Assembly: GCA_028736075.1 (NCBI GenBank)
Contig: CP117875.1
Location: 2,852,001 to 2,916,000 of the forward strand
Source: Chryseobacterium sp. KACC 21268
GTDB taxonomy: Bacteria; Bacteroidota; Bacteroidia; Flavobacteriales; Weeksellaceae
Length of the DNA stretch: 64,000 nt
Reading direction: 5' to 3'
A program made the position numbers and the translations under genes. This document shows positions 62,783 through 64,000 of the stretch, in pieces; position 1 is the first letter of the stretch; each line of letters begins with the position of its first letter. Below the pieces are notes generated by a model. That model saw nothing but the letters and a program-made list of their open reading frames with translations. It did not search any database and was not told the DNA's origin.

Positions 62783-63130
62783 ATGAAGAGATCTATAAAC
62801 TTGTACTTCGGTTTGTTCATCTACATTATTTTTGTTATCGGACTTACAATTTGGTATCAATCTATCCATTATTTGACTGAGATTACAACAAAAAACATTA
62901 TTAAAATCATTACTCAAGTTGCAATGATAGCAGCAATTGTTCCTTCGATTTTAGCTTTTTTAATGTATTACTTCTGTACAAAATCAATGGATAAAACTTC
63001 CAGATTTTTCTTAATTTTAATATTGTTTCTATTTTTTATATTTTCAATTTACACTATGACTTTGGTAATGGTTTTTGATGATCTATCAGATTCGAAATCT
63101 TTTTTACAATCTTTAATAGAATCATTTTAA
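62783..63130 (+). CDS. Small membrane protein, putative immunity to the lipase effector
   Basis: A 115-residue integral membrane protein with three hydrophobic helices (about 7-26, 41-65 and 74-98). The C-terminus is acidic (FDDLSDSKSFLQSLIESF). It starts 2 bp after the effector gene and in the same frame direction. Membrane location fits protection from a membrane-active lipase, but this is by position only; no family is recognised. Confidence 0.6.
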   Translation: MKRSINLYFGLFIYIIFVIGLTIWYQSIHYLTEITTKNIIKIITQVAMIAAIVPSILAFLMYYFCTKSMDKTSRFFLILILFLFFIFSIYTMTLVMVFDDLSDSKSFLQSLIESF

Positions 63131-63152
63131 ATTTTTCAAATTGCAACTAATT

Positions 63153-63764
63153 ATGAAAAAATCGGTCCTATATTCCATCCTAATTTTTCTATCTGCACCG
63201 ATAAATTATTATGCTCAAAAATCTGCAAATCAAGCCAATTTCACATTCATTGCGAAGGAGGATGAAGGGGATTTGAATAATGATAAAAAACTGGACAGAG
63301 TAATTGTAGAAATGGATTTGAAGAACGAAACACGACCGCTAAGGCTTCGGATTCTTCTTTCTCAGTCTAATTCTAAAACTTTGAAACCTGCTATTTCTTC
63401 TACAAAAATTATTGAAAGTCAATATCCAAAAAATAAGGAAGGGAAACATAATGGTAATAATATTCCTGATTTTTTTATTGAGGATGGAAATTTGCAAATG
63501 TTGACTGATATTAACAATCTCAAAAGCCGTTACACTTTTAAATTCCAGAACGGCAATTTTGAGTTGATTAATATTTCTAGAGTGATTTGGAACGGAAAAA
63601 ATAAAACTTCGGAAACCGAAATCGACCTCGTCAAAGGAACTAAAGTCGAATTTGACCAAGGATTGGATTCTAATAAAATTCTGAATAAGAGACAGAAATC
63701 GATAAAACATAAGAGCTTACCAAAGCTTCAGGATTTGACGTTTTCTGATTTAGAACGTTATTAA
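63153..63764 (+). CDS. Secreted/periplasmic protein of unknown function near T6SS effectors
   Basis: A 203-residue protein; the ATG at 63153 gives a clean signal peptide (MKKSVLYSILIFLSAPINYYA), whereas a frame from 63141 adds four residues. The mature part begins with an acidic calcium-site-like loop GDLNNDKKLD, often found in Bacteroidota proteins with VCBS/EF-hand-like turns, followed by beta-rich sequence and a basic C-terminus. It lies 22 bp after the membrane gene and could be a second immunity or accessory protein. I cannot assign a function. Confidence 0.6.
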   Translation: MKKSVLYSILIFLSAPINYYAQKSANQANFTFIAKEDEGDLNNDKKLDRVIVEMDLKNETRPLRLRILLSQSNSKTLKPAISSTKIIESQYPKNKEGKHNGNNIPDFFIEDGNLQMLTDINNLKSRYTFKFQNGNFELINISRVIWNGKNKTSETEIDLVKGTKVEFDQGLDSNKILNKRQKSIKHKSLPKLQDLTFSDLERY

Positions 63765-63783
63765 TTTAAAATAAAAAAAATAA

Positions 63784-64000
63784 TTATTTTTGATAATGTT
63801 TTTTACTGAAGACAGCAAAATCAACATCTTTCTCTAATGATTTTTCTGATGAATCTTTAACAAAAAACTCATCATAGACGTTTATTTTTATGTATGTGCT
63901 ATTCACGACGCTGGTCTTCCCATTAACTGTCTTTTCCTCTTTACCTATTTTATCATCGCTTACCAATTGCACAATTTTATCTTTTCCAAACCATTGATGG
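63784..64000 (-). CDS. Unknown protein, 5' end outside window
   Basis: A minus-strand frame open to base 64000, so only the last 71 or so residues are visible. It ends VFSKKHYQK and has a Lys/Asp/Ser-rich charged composition with alternating beta-like sequence (TYIKINVYDEFFVKDSS). It converges on the unknown gene at 63153-63764 with about 20 bp of AT-rich spacer. No family recognised. Confidence 0.5.
   Translation of the reverse strand, partial: HQWFGKDKIVQLVSDDKIGKEEKTVNGKTSVVNSTYIKINVYDEFFVKDSSEKSLEKDVDFAVFSKKHYQK

Noticed and set aside
1-64000. CRISPR arrays, tRNA and rRNA genes
   Set aside because: No regularly spaced repeats, no cloverleaf with conserved TTCGA arm and no conserved rRNA stretches were found on reading.

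Overview
The window looks like a chromosomal segment from a low-GC member of the Bacteroidota, most likely a Chryseobacterium-like Weeksellaceae. The reasons are SusC/SusD and DUF4249/TonB-receptor pairs, TAnnTTTG-type promoter boxes, a Nudix-family sugar regulator, a histone H1-like small protein and a type VI secretion system (T6SS) of the Bacteroidota subtype iii. The species call is inference. No rRNA, tRNA or CRISPR array was recognised.

Region 1 (1-16 kb, all minus strand) is a glucuronoxylan utilisation locus. In transcription order it holds a Nudix-type regulator (XylR-like), xylulokinase, xylose isomerase, SusC, SusD, mannonate dehydratase and a fructuronate-reductase-like SDR. A terminator and a REPIN-like inverted pair of palindromes follow, then GH43, GH115 and an aldose epimerase cut by the window edge. 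Together these remove xylose and (methyl)glucuronate from xylan and feed both branches into central metabolism. Region 2 (16.4-22.3 kb, minus) is a LacI-controlled ketose module with fructokinase, an FHS-type permease, a LamB-like porin and a tagatose/psicose-3-epimerase-like enzyme. Two identical LacI-type palindromes mark its control region. Region 3 (22.3-25.5 kb) is a TonB receptor/DUF4249 lipoprotein pair. Region 4 (25.6-29.4 kb) is the oxidative pentose phosphate operon gnd-zwf-pgl.

Region 5 (29.7-41.3 kb) contains a small unknown gene, a histone H1-like gene and a complete Kdp potassium-uptake operon. The operon runs: unknown gene, 44-aa membrane protein, kdpF, kdpA, kdpB, kdpC, porin, a stand-alone KdpD N-terminal protein, and a separate histidine kinase. 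Its upstream neighbour is an NtrC-type sigma-54 response regulator, and no KdpE was found. Region 6 (41.6-46.2 kb) has an aspartate kinase behind a lysine-rich leader peptide and an intrinsic terminator (probable attenuator). Divergent from it are a cytosine-deaminase-like amidohydrolase, an ankyrin lipoprotein and an AraC regulator. About 2 kb of AT-rich DNA with a decayed IS3-family element separates this from the T6SS.

Region 7 (48.3-64 kb, plus strand) is part of a T6SSiii: a LuxR-type regulator with a degenerate receiver, two TssO-like proteins, a TssP-like PKD protein, TssR, sheath TssB/TssC, a TssQ-like lipoprotein, Hcp (TssD) and VgrG (TssI). Behind vgrG come two putative toxins with unrelated C-terminal enzymes, a metzincin-like protease and a GHSHG lipase. 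They share an approximately 55-residue N-terminus that I propose is a delivery domain. Each toxin is followed by a putative immunity gene, and the first immunity gene is followed by a decayed paralogue. Genes for TssE, F, G, H, K and N are not in the window. The shared N-terminus and its toxin/immunity cassettes are the best candidate for something under-described here.
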